Source: Synanceia verrucosa
Lineage: Eukaryota; Chordata; Actinopteri; Perciformes; Synanceiidae
Assembly (NCBI GenBank): GCA_029721515.1
Contig: CM056550.1
Coordinates: 22,270,619-22,334,618 of the forward strand
Direction of reading: 5' to 3'
DNA length: 64,000 bases
Shown here one piece after another: positions 1 to 12,892 of this stretch. The stretch's first letter is position 1. Every line of letters starts with the position of its first letter. Made by a program: the position numbers and the translations under genes. The notes beneath the pieces are model-generated. The model was not told the DNA's origin. It saw only the letters and a program-made list of their open reading frames with translations, and did not search any database.

Positions 1-401
1 GAGGTAACAATACGTCAAAGTGGTTTTTCGGCAGCGGATCACCAGTGCGGTTTCCCGCAGCCTGTGAGTAATGTTGGGGCTTCTGGGAGATGTAGTCAGG
101 ATATAAAGAGACGGTATACACCACGGAGATCAAAGCAGGAAGTGGAGACGATCGTGATTAGAGAGCAAAATGAACGGATTCTGGAGAAAAAGTGTCGTTT
201 TTGGTGGGAGTGGCCTCTATTCTACCTCTGATAAAACAAGAAAGGAACAGGAATTTTTTCTTTCATGATGAAATAGAGAGTCTCTAATTTCATTTGAGCT
301 ATTTTGTGTTTTCAGAGACATGGTACATAATAATCTGTGGGTATTGAAATTCGCTGGCACAAGGCACTTTCTGTTTCATAAAACAGCTGGCACTCAGTGA
401 G
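1..401 (+). mobile_element. piggyBac-like miniature element, copy A (left end cut by window edge)
   Basis: It aligns along its length with the reverse complement of the complete copy at 17097-17454. Shared words include cttctgggagatgtagtca, gatcaaagcaggaagtg, ttggtgggagtggcctcta and catgatgaaata. The right end reads gctggcactcagtgag followed by TTAA at 402-405, the expected target site. The first base of the window corresponds to roughly 20 bases inside the element. No coding capacity. Confidence 0.8.
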
Positions 402-3400
402 TTAATATTATATTTATAGCATGTTCAATGGCCACCAAAGGGCCAAACGAAAAAATGAGTATTTCTTTAATGCTACGCTTTGCTTTCTATAAGTATGTTT
501 CTCCAATTTTTTTAAAGCAATAATATACCAATGTTATGCCCCCAGGTGACTGAAAAAAATCAGTTGTTGCAGGTTTATGGATGTTTCAAGAGAACATGAC
601 AACATTACATATACATATAATTAGGCACCGAATATCAGCTGATATAGTGATCAAGTGGAGGTAACAGAAATGGCCCCTGTCTGGACTTTAATGGTGGAAG
701 ATGAGGTTTTGTATACCATCAGACTGTTTATTTCTTTAGCTTTGTGTTGGAGTGGAAACCTGTCACAGTCAGTGTTGTGTTTACAGAGGAAGAGGCAGCA
801 GCAGGTACAGCAACTTCAAGGTGTACTTGAAAAATGTTTCCATAAGCCTTTATTGCTTTTTCTCAATATGACAACATTTCCCCCACCACAAATGGTTTCA
901 TTTTCTGCTTTTTTTTATGCTCAAATTCAAATTATGCAATAAAACAGGTGAGTGGAAATGCGCCTGCACCAGACTTTTAGAACAGAGAAACATGCTAGCA
1001 GCTCTTTTCTGAATACAAATGAAAACTTGTGTGATTCAGGCATGAATGCAACACAACACTTCTTACCTGGGTCCCATCTGAGAATCAATGCTGAACCATT
1101 CGAGTGAAAAGCAGCATCGAGGAATGTCTTCTAGTGTTAATTAAAGTGAGCAGCAACATCAGAAGAATATGAAATAAGGTCTTGGTTATTGACTGAGCCT
1201 CACCGCTGCTTTAAAAAAACAACAACAACTCATCATTTATCAAAGGAATTGGTTTGATTACAATATTTCAGGTTAGGAGTGCAATGCTGATAGATGATAC
1301 CTTTTTACAGGTCCAAGATCAGCAATCCCATGTGTGATATTTAGCTATAAATGGAATTAAGTAAACACAAGGGATTATACACAATTAGGGATGCATCCTC
1401 ATGAATATTCATGAGCAGAGGTTTCAAGTATAACAGAATCTGGCTTTATCAGCTCTATGCAGACACATACCTGGGGCTTTTTGGATGCCTTTGATCCTCT
1501 GTGATATCTCCTTAGTCAATTTATCTTTCCTCAAATTTTTGACAGAGATTCATTGGGCAGATTTTTTAAAATAAATTAGCCACTCTTATGGAACATATTA
1601 TGTGTGTATGTATGAACAATCTCTAGATGGGGACGCTAAACACGATTCAAATCATGCAGAGACGTGAGAAAACTTGGAAGGATGAGATGATAGATGGAAA
1701 AGGTGGACATGGTTTATGTGTACTGTTGTGACCATTGTAGGAGACTAACTTCCAAAGCAGCGTATCGTCTTTTCTTGGTGAGCTGTGACCCCAATGTCTT
1801 CTCCTGAACTGCTTCCTTTGTCACATCCAACAAGGTTTTGTTTTTAGAAACTGCATAAGTTGCATGACTACTGCAAACACAACACTGACCTTTTGAGCAG
1901 GAAACTCTGCGTTGATACTTGGAGACATTCTGTACCGACTGCTAAAAAACTTGGCGATCTAAGAGGGTATCAGCGCTGACCAGAGAGCAGTTTCCAGTGG
2001 AATATGGTCTTCATTCTTTCCACTTTAAAGAAACATGAGCATAGAGGATTTTCAAACCCACATGAGTCCCTCACAGGTCTGTATGCAGTCCTGTACAGTC
2101 GAGAAGATATTTCTATTAACACACCATGACGGGCCACTACAGCACAGCTGAAAACGCTGATCGATCCCACACTCTGATGTTCTCCATCAAAGCAAAGAAC
2201 CCATCATACCGCATGTAATTACGTACAGTTGCTTCACAATACCTTATACATTTCTAAATAAGAGAGAGGCTTTTCTTGCACCAATGCGCTCCATTCTGTT
2301 TGAAGTGTCAAATCTTGTTCTTTAAATTGTCGAAATAAAAACGTCAGTGTCTTAAAGGTTCAAGAGTCCCCATCAGTGGACTGTATGTCTAGGACTAACT
2401 ATTATTTCAAACTGGCTTTCTGTTTTTGGGATGAATCTCAAAAAGTATGTTCTTTCTTTGAAACTGTTTTCTCTTTATGTGAAGGAAAAGTTTATTAGTA
2501 TTATATTTGACATGGTGATAATTCTTTATCTTTAAGCCCTAATGTATTATATCATCTTTTCTTTTGAAATCTGCTCCCATTTGACTTTTAGCATTTCATA
2601 ATAATATTGTGTTGTTTAGAAGAGGATGAATAATAATAAAACAGTCTCTTGCCAAGCCATAGCAGGAATTTAAGGCCTCCGATTTATGAATAAATGAATA
2701 CGGAGCAAATTAAAATGCTGAAAAATGTACCTACTTGCACTGACTATCTGCTCCTGCCGTCTGTGTAAAATGTGACTGTGTCTCTGCTCATCTTTTAAGA
2801 CTGCAGCAGGTTAATACAGTGTTGTAAATAACAATGAATTATTCCCCAGCTGCAGCTCTATGCAACAGGATAAGCATCTCTGACAGATAGACTGCTAAGC
2901 ACATAGTGGAAATGAAATCGAAACCCATGTTCAGCGATAAACAGCAGAAAACAATGAGGGTAACAGCGCAGGGGAGGGACTGATATGGTTTCAGTTTGAT
3001 TCAGTTCATCAGATTCAATCCACTTTGAACTTTATTCTCACAGTCAGACACAGCAGGTATCATCCCACTGTTCCCCCATGAAAGCGGCTCGGGCCGGCCA
3101 GTATACGCTGTTCAGTGGCCAAAGCCCCGGGGGATGAGATAAGACGTGAGGGTGGATTTGGCTCTCAAAGCTGTAAATCTTTTTTTACATGCCCTCCTCC
3201 CTGCTCATGTTGGAGGCTGTTGCTCTCTGCGCTAATTGGTTGAAAGGACTCTCTGGGCTCAAAGCTATGAAAAGAAAATGAGCAGCAGAATCCAATTGGC
3301 TTCGCCCTACACATACAAAAGTTTGGAAAATGACAAAGGGATGAAACGAGTGGCAAAATTAAAGAGGAAGAATAATAATAGGGGTGGAACAATACATCAC

Positions 3401-3454
3401 AATACAAAAAAATGTGTTGGTTTGTACTGTGCAGCAGAAAAGATTAGCATTATT

Positions 3455-3625
3455 AAAGGAATAGTTCATTTTTTTGGGATTATGCTTATTTCTTTCCATT
3501 TGTTGGATAGATATCCTTCTCATATCTGTGTGCTAAAAAATGAGAAATGGAGGTAATAGCTTAGCTTAGCATTAAGACTGAAAGCAGGGGGGAACAGCTA
3601 GCTTACCTTCATTCAAAAGTGGAAA
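3455..3625 (+). repeat. Interspersed teleost-type repeat (TTAAAGGAATAGTTCA... family)
   Basis: The block ttaaaggaatagttcattttttgggattatgcttattt, followed by tagcttagcttagcat(t)aagactgaaagcaggggggaacagctagctt, matches a high-copy fish repeat I recognise from its opening and its 'TTAGCTTAGCATAAAGACTGGAAAC' core. No coding capacity. The right limit is uncertain and could extend to about 3900. Confidence 0.55.
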
Positions 3626-4465
3626 ATGTTACTAGACCAGACAAGAAATGGTTCAAGTACCTCCATGTAAAACCGCTATTTGTCATTTTTACATTTAGTT
3701 TTTACAAACTGTCTCTGGATTCCGAATCTGATCAGACTATTATCAGACTATTAGACATTTTCTATTCTCCACTTGACTTTTTTTGTAGCTAAAAGACCAC
3801 AGGCAAGAAAGCTGCTTTAGTTCTACATGTACTGTTAGAACACATACAAGAAAAAGCTGGAGCTTGCAAAAAAAATTGGCAAAATGTGATTTTATTCCAA
3901 CTTTGTCCGAAACATTAAGCCATCAAACAAAAAAAATAACAGGTAGATAATGGCTGAAATAATTAATCAGAGCAGGAAGTGCAAGAAGATGTTTTGGAAA
4001 CAGCAGCTTGGAGGGGAGTAATGACCTTGGACATGTGCCCATGTCTGTTTCAGTCAGCAGACTGTGTGCTGCTGCTACAACAACACCTGAGCGAGTGTGA
4101 AACAGCAAGACATCACAATAATGCTCAGTCGGGATGAGGTGAGTGTGGGTTCGTGGATTGCACCCAAGTCGGATCACTAGATCCATAAAATCGTGTCTCT
4201 GCGTCACATGCCGATGCTCCGTAATAAGCTTGAAATAAGCCAAAACATCAGAGTGACACAAGTCATTTGCAATGATGAAAAGCCAGACTAACCTCCTGTG
4301 GTGGTTTCTAATTTGAGCGGTTTTTAATTATCATCCCCAGGGGAGTCGCATCTGTCAGAGGTCACAGTCTCTCACTGAACATCAGCTGGGATTTTTCATT
4401 TTGACCCAAAACATAAGGACTAAGCAGACATAATGTACAAGTGAGCGACACTGCCTTTAGTGCTG

Positions 4466-4850
4466 AAGTGATGCAACGTAGTCTCATGAAACGGTTCGTA
4501 TGATATCATAAGAAAAGTTAGGCACAGATTTTTGTGCATATGTCTACGAATAAGCAGCAACATGAGCGATCAGCGTGCATGCGTGAGCTCCGAAGTGACA
4601 GTCTTAAAATATATATATTCCTTTCATTCTCAGTGGAAACTGTAATATTTTAATAAAGTTTATGGATTGAAATACACTTTGACAACATTTCTAGCAATGG
4701 TTAGGGTTAGGGATAGGGTTACAGGGTTAAGGTTATGGAAATAAAATGCATATTTCCCACTTGAAATGTTATCAAAAAGCATTTGAACTCATAAGCTATC
4801 TTAAAATATTGCATTTTCCACTGACAATGTAAGGAATGTTCACCACATTT
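4466..4850. repeat. Interspersed repeat with a telomere-like GGTTAGGGTTAGGG core
   Basis: The segment acgtagtctcatgaaacggttcgtatgatat and later gcgtgcatgcgtgagctccgaagtgacagtct resemble a common fish repeat. At 4698-4740 there is a degenerate run ggttagggttagggatagggttacagggttaagg. The run is short and imperfect, so it belongs to the dispersed repeat rather than to a telomere remnant. Confidence 0.4.
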
Positions 4851-6229
4851 TCACAGAAAGAGCAGCCAGCATCAAACATCATGTGATCACAATTCTGGCT
4901 CCCAATTACATGGGTTATATAGTTATATAGTTAAGACAACAATTAAGCAAAAAAGACATCTTTTGTTTTATATAATTGTGATATAATTATCTTTGGCCTT
5001 TTGTCACAGGCTTTTTCCACCTTTTCATGAAATTTAGACTGAATTATGACTCAATTAAAGACAATTAAATATTTGAAACAAACCATCCTCAGCTTGTTGT
5101 GTTTTCCATTTCACAGGTGTAAGTGAGCACAATACTTTTTTGCGATTTTCCATTTCCATTTCCTTCCTCCCTGTCTTCTTAACTCTTGCCCGATGCTCAT
5201 GCCTCCTGCTCGATATATTCTCCCAGCTGTGAATGAATGGGACTCAGTGTTAATGGAGGATGTGAAGTCACCCTCTTGGCAGAGGAACACAGGTTGGCAC
5301 CTGGATGGAGCAGCTGCCTCGCTGTCTTGTGACTGACAGATTGCAGCTTGGGAACCCAGACAAGCAGCCACACAGCCAGGCAGACAGCAACCTGGATACA
5401 GGCCATTCAATTAATCTCCACCACCATCAGCCTCGTAGCCATTTTGACTCCACCACCACTCCAGTGCTCATTTACTCACCTGTGTGCCCACTCTATACCA
5501 GACAATGTTCCCCTTTTCCATTTCTACAACCAATGAGAAGCACAGATGCACGTCCAAACAGTTCGACAATTCGACTGGAATGCAAAACTTAAACGCAGAG
5601 CTATGTATCTTTCTAATTTAATAGATCAACATTTGACAGGCCTCATGGCTTAACTACATCAGAGAGTATTTCTACTGTAATTTGATCAACTGATCTGTTG
5701 CACAGAGGTTAGTTTTGGCTCTTGTGAATAAGAATGGCTGCATTTTCTTGAATCATGAACCTTTTAGGACTCTTTCTTTCTTCAGTGTACCATCTGCTTC
5801 TGATCTGAAGTTACAGTTTATGGCATTATTGTCTGTCACCCTGCTGACACAAGTCACTTTTCATTTATCTTGGCATGTTTGATTCAAATGCAGAATTTGG
5901 ACATGGTTTTAGGTTTCAGCTAAAATGCTATAGCGGTAAAACCATCAATCAGCATTTTTTTTAATTTGATTACATATTTATTAAGTAAAAATGCTTTTGC
6001 ATTTGCTTGTTCTTCTCCAAGGTGAGGATTTGCTGCTTTTTCTTTGTTTTATATCACTGTAAATTGTATATACCCGTACTGGAATGTAACTTGGACAAAA
6101 GAAATACACAGAAAATGTCAACTCAGTTTCTGATTTGTATTATTCTTTTTTCCACCCTTAATTTAAATGATATATTTAAAAAAAATCTATGAATTGCGAA
6201 TGAAACTATCAGCTATGTTGTAATCAGAA

Positions 6230-6231
<2 letters not shown>

Positions 6232-6276
<45 letters not shown>
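6232..6276. repeat. (TA)n microsatellite
   Basis: About 45 bases of uninterrupted alternating T and A. Confidence 0.97.
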
Positions 6277-6280
<4 letters not shown>

Positions 6281-8392
6281 AGGTATATTTTGCTCAACAA
6301 AATACAGTTTCTATATGATATTCAGAGCATTAATACAGCAGCAAATAACTATTTGCTCAGTTTTTGCTGAGGCACTAGAGCTGCTCCCTGTCTCATTTTT
6401 AGCACCTTTAAGCACTATAGTGCCCCTTTAAGGACCACCAGCTTATCCAATTTTAAGCACAGTCGTGCACAATAGACTCAGACCTGCTCTCTCTTTACTT
6501 GTCATTTAGAGATATAATAGCTCACTGTGCCCCATAAGTACACGCAGTCCTCTGTAATGGAAGTTGTCTTCTGCATATTACATTTTCCTTGAGAAATTCA
6601 TGGGCTTCATGACCTTATGCTCTTTGAAAATCTCTTGTGATCACAGAAGTAAAAAATCCAATTTAGGTTCCTCACTATCAGGCTGTGAAGTTTAATGAAA
6701 TGGTTGCTGTTAGTCACTCTGCTGGGATATCTGTGTTCAGAGAGGCGTCCTGCAGTATGTTAACCCATCAGAAGCATGTTAATTGCACCATGGTTAAATG
6801 TGAAGGCCCAGCAGTCATGCTGCTGTAAATCTCACAATGTAATGTGCAAATCTTTTGCATTAAACCAATTATCTGTTTGATCTGTGACCGGAACACCGAG
6901 AGGTCTTGTGCCTGTGAAATCAGCTTTAATCACGCTTATTTGCATGGAAATTGATATTGATTGGCGGAAATAGCCACCCAGCTATATCACTGCTGTGCCG
7001 CTGAAAACATTGCTCATTTATTCCTTACTCTGTTCTCTCAGGGAAGACAACAATCACAAGATGAGAACGTGACTTTGAAGATAAAACTGTGCAACAAAGT
7101 GTTCACGTCCCACGAGCATAAATTCCACCAACAGGATCGGAGTACGCAACGGTGAGGATATCAAAACCGGATGCACCATCAAACTGTTTCTTATGAAGCA
7201 GAGGAAATGTGATCCCCCGTGGTGCACATCCTGAAACACTGAGCACAAGATTTGAAGTGAGTCGACTGAAAACTAAAAAAATAAAAATAATGGCACACAG
7301 CAACGTAGTGCAGCATTCACAACCCGGCATCACTTCAAAAGACTCGACGTGGTCTCCCCTGCTTCAAACATAAACATCACAAAAATATACTGCTCAAGCT
7401 GCGTCTGTGGTGACTGAACCAACAGCAGCACAGGGTTGCTGTTGCCTGTCAAAGAAGCAAAGAAATACCAATGAACCCATGGCTGAAATAATACAGATTT
7501 GACTGACAGGTTTCCATTTCTCTGTAATAATTACTTCATTATAACCGTCAGAGTCCACAGTTTATATACATGGCCGTGCCATTTAAAAATCTCATTAAAT
7601 CACCACAAAATGCAAATGGAAGCAAAACTATCCTTTAGTTCATATTTGTGTTTTGGTTGCTATTTGAATTTCTTTGTTGGCTCATTAAAACCTTCAGTCC
7701 CAAAACCAATGAGGTTTGTTTCCTGGCGTTTAACATTTTCCTCAGGAAAGTAAAGTATACAGGAGGATAAATTTCTTGTCTGCTTAAATAGTGTTTATTT
7801 CCAATTATGTAACACTTTTAAGTAGATGGAACTTCAAACAATTCTCGTGAATATATTCTAGCAATAACCAATAACGTTATCATTGTATTAGCAAAACCCT
7901 GGTGCCAATTATTGTAGGATATGAGAATAAAATATGAGGAAACCATGCAACGTTAGCAGAAAATAAATGTATTGTAACCATGGAAACAGCCAAGGAGCAT
8001 TGTAATGTATGGGGGGGCTCAGATAGTATCTGACTGGAATGTAAGACATTATGATCACTGAGCTACACATTAGGTCAAGTACGCCTTTTTAATTCAATGC
8101 TTTTAGCAAAAGCACAATTAAAAAAATTGAAAGAGATCTTCAAGGTTACACGCTGACAGTTAGATCCACTTCTATTCACTGAGCGTCTGAAGCCAGTTGC
8201 GTGCGTCAGTCTGTGTGGACAAATGAATGAATGGGTATTTATTTTCCTGCTGTTTGAGAGCAAGTCAAAGCCTCTTCATCGCCTTGTGTTCAAGGAAAGA
8301 CACACAGGCAGAGTGGTGACGTGTTTTGGCACGATGTTTGGTGTAGAAAAGTTGTGTGTGGGCGTCTATAAGAAGAAATTATACTGTGCCTT

Positions 8393-8720
8393 AGGGCTGT
8401 AACTATCTATTGTGACTGATCTCGCAATTATTAGTTTGTTGTGTTTAGTTTATATATATATGTCCATCATAATTCCCCAGAGCTCAAAGTGAAGCCTTCA
8501 AATTCCATATTTCATCCAAGTAAATATATCCAATACCCAAAGACATTAAATTTACAACAGAAAAGCAGAAAATCCTCACATTTGAAGTGTCAGAACCAAC
8601 AAATATTTGCCATTTGTGTTTGATAAATGCTGATAAACAAGTAGTTAATGTTCAAAATTGTACTCAGTTTTCACAATTAACTACTCAGTTAATTAATTCT
8701 GTCAATCAGAGCTGCAACTA
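8393..8720 (+). mobile_element. hAT-like miniature element, copy 1 of a head-to-tail pair
   Basis: Starts agggctgtaactat and runs through the family landmarks (ccagagctcaaagtgaagcct, acagaaaagcagaaaatcctcacattt) to agagctgcaacta. This family is abundant in fish and usually begins TAGGGCTGCAACTA with inverted ends. The boundary with the next copy is blurred. Classification as hAT-like is from memory of the family, not from a target duplication here. Confidence 0.6.
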
Positions 8721-8985
8721 AAGTGAGTTTCATTCGTTATGTGTAAGAAATGCTGCTCTGTATGAGCTCATGTGCTGTAGTGTTCAAAGGACAAAACCTA
8801 GAGACAATCAATTTTCTATCATATATGACAAAAAATGCAGCAGATCCTACCATTTGAGAAGCTGAAACCAGAAAAAAAAGATATTTTCTGCTTTTCATCC
8901 ATTAAAAATGACCAAATGCTGACATTGAATAGAAAAACAGTGGCTTTCAAGCAAATACTGTATTATGTTGCAGCTCCAATAAATC
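8708..8985 (+). mobile_element. hAT-like miniature element, copy 2 of the pair
   Basis: Begins agagctgcaactaaa at the end of copy 1 and closes with tgttgcagctcc, the expected inverted end. Landmarks atttgagaagctgaaaccag and aaaaatgacc(a)aa are present, equivalent to 'agaagctggaacc...aaaatgactcaa' in other copies. Confidence 0.6.
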
Positions 8986-10440
8986 AGCATTAACCCATTA
9001 ATTTTCTCTCTGTTAGCTTGCTTGTATGAAGTTGCATGATGTATATTATGTTGTTGCTTTATGTTGTGTTGTTTACCCTTAGAGAGTGTCCATATGTGGA
9101 AAGTGTGCGTATTTGCACTGTTATGGGAAAATAGGTGGTAACCGTGCCAATAAGATGTATGGCATCCTGTCCAGCATTACCGGATTGGCCTCTGCTGGCT
9201 TTCTCCAGAGACGGGACCTCTTCGAGAAAACCCTCTTTCCCACAAGAAGCAGCTACAAACACAAGCAGGCCCTCATAAATCAAATGTGTATTTCTCTGCT
9301 GTTTCCCCTCCAGTGCCTCTTTGAGCTCAGCTTAGTCGACGCGCAACACGGTTTATTCATTCTACTGAGTATTGCGAAAGAAATTTTCAATTTTTCCCAT
9401 TCATCCAGCGACGTGAAAAGAGCCGCCTGCAAAGCGCAGAGAGGTATGACGAGGACGATGGAGTGTGGCAGCTTCGATCGAAAATCCCCGTTTGCAGAAG
9501 TGCTGAGGCGGCATTGTTCTCCGTGGAGTCAGGTGCTGATGTCTCCGTCTGACTGTTGAGTGAAATACCGAACAGAGATTACAGCAGATTAACACATATA
9601 ATAATGTTTTCCCTGGGCTAAAGACACAGATCAGCTTTAGTCATCTGAACTTAGAGGAACCTGTAGCCTTAGAAAAACATTCCCTGATGATGGTAAATTT
9701 AGCCTGCTCAGTGTCAAGCCATAGGGGGGTTTGCATCATTTATTCACATGATGTTCGTTCATATCAAACCAGGCTTGAAAAAATGATGAGTTCATTTAAG
9801 CTCTCTCTAACATCATGTCTCTTTCACTAGAGCGGTGAGAATTTAGCTCTCATCGAGTGAAAACATCCAAACTCTGGCTTTGGGGATTTTTGTGTCAAGT
9901 TAAACTTATAGAGTTGAGAAACTGGAATAACTTTCAGGGTTAGAAACACTCAAAGGATGACTGGTGACTCAATATGGTCAACAGATTGCATGACCATAAA
10001 AACATCATACACCAATTAAATACATGAATGAGTTGTTTCTACATTTGGGGCAAACGTATATTGCTGTATGTTCAGTAGCTAATATACTGAGTATATTCCA
10101 GAAGCACTTGCTATATTTTGCATTTCACATTGCTCTCATACAACTGCTGAACTTGGACAGATTCATACATAAATGATCAAAACTGATGCAGCAGAACCAA
10201 AGAGATTTTTTATGTCATGCTGTCTTCTTCCTGATGCCTACACTACCCACAATGCAACTTGACCTCCAACAGCTTGGCAAAGATGAGCAGCGAGCAAAAG
10301 AGATCTGGCAGCTTTCCAATTCAGCACCCCCAGATTTCAAACCTGTAGCCTTCTGAAACAACAGACTCTTTATCCTGAATCGTTCTTCATGTCTCATATA
10401 AAATCCAACGCTTGAGTGCCACTGAGATATATATAGGCTA

Positions 10441-10788
10441 TGTCAAAATGGTTTTTCGGTGGCTGGCACAGTGGGGCGCTCTTTAAGGCTTCTGGGATAT
10501 GTAGTCGGAACACAGAGAAATGGTATAAAGCACAGAGATTGAAGGGGATCAGAGAACAAAACAATCAGAATCTAGAAAAAAAAAGTCTTTTTGGTGAAAC
10601 TGGCCTCTACTTCAGATAAAACAAGAATGGAACAAGGTTCTTCATGATGAAATAGAGAGTCTCTTCTTTCAGTTGAGCTTTTCTGTGTTTTCAGAGTCAT
10701 AGTACAAAATATTCAATGGGTCATAAAAAATGACCAAAAATGCTGGTACAAGGCACTTTGGTTTTATAAAGGGCTGGCACTCAATGAG
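10441..10788 (+). mobile_element. piggyBac-like miniature element, copy B (diverged, left end eroded)
   Basis: Same order of blocks as copy A: tggtttttcggtgg, ggcttctgggatatgtagtc, gatgaaatagagagtctctt, ggctggcactcaatgag, then TTAA at 10789-10792. The left terminal bases and left TTAA are not recognisable, and several small deletions are present compared with the complete copy, so this looks older. Confidence 0.75.
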
Positions 10789-12603
10789 TTAATTAAGCTA
10801 CTACTAGCTTATATTTCACTAAAAAAATGACATATAGAGAAAACTAATTCAATCTGTTTAAACTGTATGTGTCACATGATTTTAAAGATTTTCAAAGGGA
10901 ATAGGTAATGAAGTCAGAAAGTATTGGAGATTTTTCAGGATATTTGTAAACAATTAGAAGAATATAGATTAACAATGAGCATATCCGTCAAGATACAAAC
11001 ACAACTGGTATGAAAAATGATGTAAAAAAAAATAGTATTGAAACTATTATTTCTCTGCATTTAACCTTAAACCTAATAATGACTGGTATTATTCTGTATA
11101 TCCTGGACTTTCTGTTGTAATCTGAGAAACCAGTCAATAGTTAAATATGATCTGTTTTACATTGCAGGATCCTCGTTCAGCTCTTATATATGTCGGTGGT
11201 GACTAGCTTTTATAAATATCATTAGGGTCAGCTGTAATCACCGTGCAGCCTTGACATACACAACATGGAATAAAAGAGATGAGTAATAGTCAAGCTGGAA
11301 TGAACCGCATGGTCGCAGCTGCCTGAGCTCCTGGGAGTTCAAACCAGACTTAGCAACAAGCATACAGTCGCGCAGAGGACAAAATAAAGACATCTCATTC
11401 CTTTTTCATTACCAAAATTATCGGAAACGTGCTGCATTCAATGGAAACAGTGAATCATTTGAACATGAGGTCAACGTTCCCTCTTCACTAAGAAATCCTG
11501 GTATGATTTTATCAGACATCTTTTCCATCCCGTCACTAACAGGCATGTGTAAAAGCTATTATTTCTAATCACATTTGACTATCCTGCTGGGTTCTTTGTA
11601 ACATTTTAAACTCTTTGCATTATACAGAACACAAAAAGCATTGTGTTAGAGCTGACAGTGGTGTGCTGTTCATAAAAAACACCTAACAGAGGCACTGTGG
11701 GGGAGTCTCGCTTTGCTCAGACACTAAGTTGAGTTTTTTTCTCATAATTTAAAGCGAGACGGATGCAGTTTCCTCTTCTCAATCCAGGCGAGGTAGAAAG
11801 CAAAATATCACACATCCTCATGGACACGTATGACTGTATTACAGGGACTCATCCTGACACTACAAAGTCTCGACTGAACAACAAAATAAAAGCTTTTCAG
11901 TTTGATATATTTTGGTTCCTATTTCAAGCACATATGAAATCTGACAAAACCTAACTTCATAGACTATTTTGTGGTTCTTTGATCACATTTGGAGGCTTAA
12001 AAATTCAGTATTGCTGTAGAAACCTACCACACTATGAATTAGATTTGCTGGCCACCAATACTGTGCAGTCACCACACTGATTTTAGAGTTACAGTAATGC
12101 ATAAGGGAAGTAAAAATGTCACGCCTACTGCCAAATAGCAGCACTTTGATCTTTTTGAGAAAGCAATACTAGAATATAAGCGATGGAGCAAAAAAATTAA
12201 ATATGAACGCAATAGCCAGACTGAATTACCTGAGGTTCTGGTTCAAATATCTGGTAATTAATTTCTGTGGAATAGGATCGAAAGTGAACAACTCACACAA
12301 GGGTCTCAAGAACAAGCACGCACATTTCCTCCAGTGTAACGTGTGGATAATGTGTGCGATGAAACGCACAAAAACAAATGTGAGTATGCAGTTTTCTGAG
12401 CTCAGAACACACAGAGAGATAAAACAAACAAGAGCAGCGACTTTTTTCCCCCATTTGTTTTCCTTGTTGCAGTAATTTCCATTGGGCTTTAATAGAGGCT
12501 GGCTGCTGCTGAGGGGCATGTCAGGCTGCAGATGTGGGCCACACTGCAGGTGAAGTGACTCATATGCTCTGGATGACATGCACAGGAGACAACCAGCCAT
12601 TGC

Positions 12604-12632
12604 ACTTCATCACCATCATCATCATCATCAGC
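12604..12632. repeat. (CAT)n microsatellite
   Basis: Run of CAT/CAC triplets. Its reverse-complement type, (GAT)n, occurs 250 bases downstream. Confidence 0.85.
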
Positions 12633-12862
12633 GTTGTTGCTGCCATCATGATAGACACTTACATGGTCCTACTAGTTGATTAGCTTGAGCTCCTCTTCGA
12701 CTGAAGCATACAGCAAGCGGAGATGAAATTCTTGAAAATCTATAACCGCCCTTGGGCGTGTTGTTTATTGCAATAAAGGAAAGGACACACCGGCAAAAAT
12801 GAATGTGGGAGGCTTTAGAAAGTAGCACATGGAAAACAGCAACTGAAGGCTTAATGGTGGCC

Positions 12863-12892
12863 ATGATGATGCTTGTGATGATGATGATGACT
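12863..12892. repeat. (GAT)n microsatellite
   Basis: Run of GAT triplets with one interruption (gatgatgcttgtgatgatgatgatgac), complementary to the CAT run at 12604-12632. Confidence 0.85.

Noticed and set aside
4698..4740. Interstitial telomere (TTAGGG)n marking an ancient fusion
   Set aside because: Only two adjacent perfect units followed by degenerate ones; similar TAACC-rich tracts recur in the window as parts of dispersed repeats.
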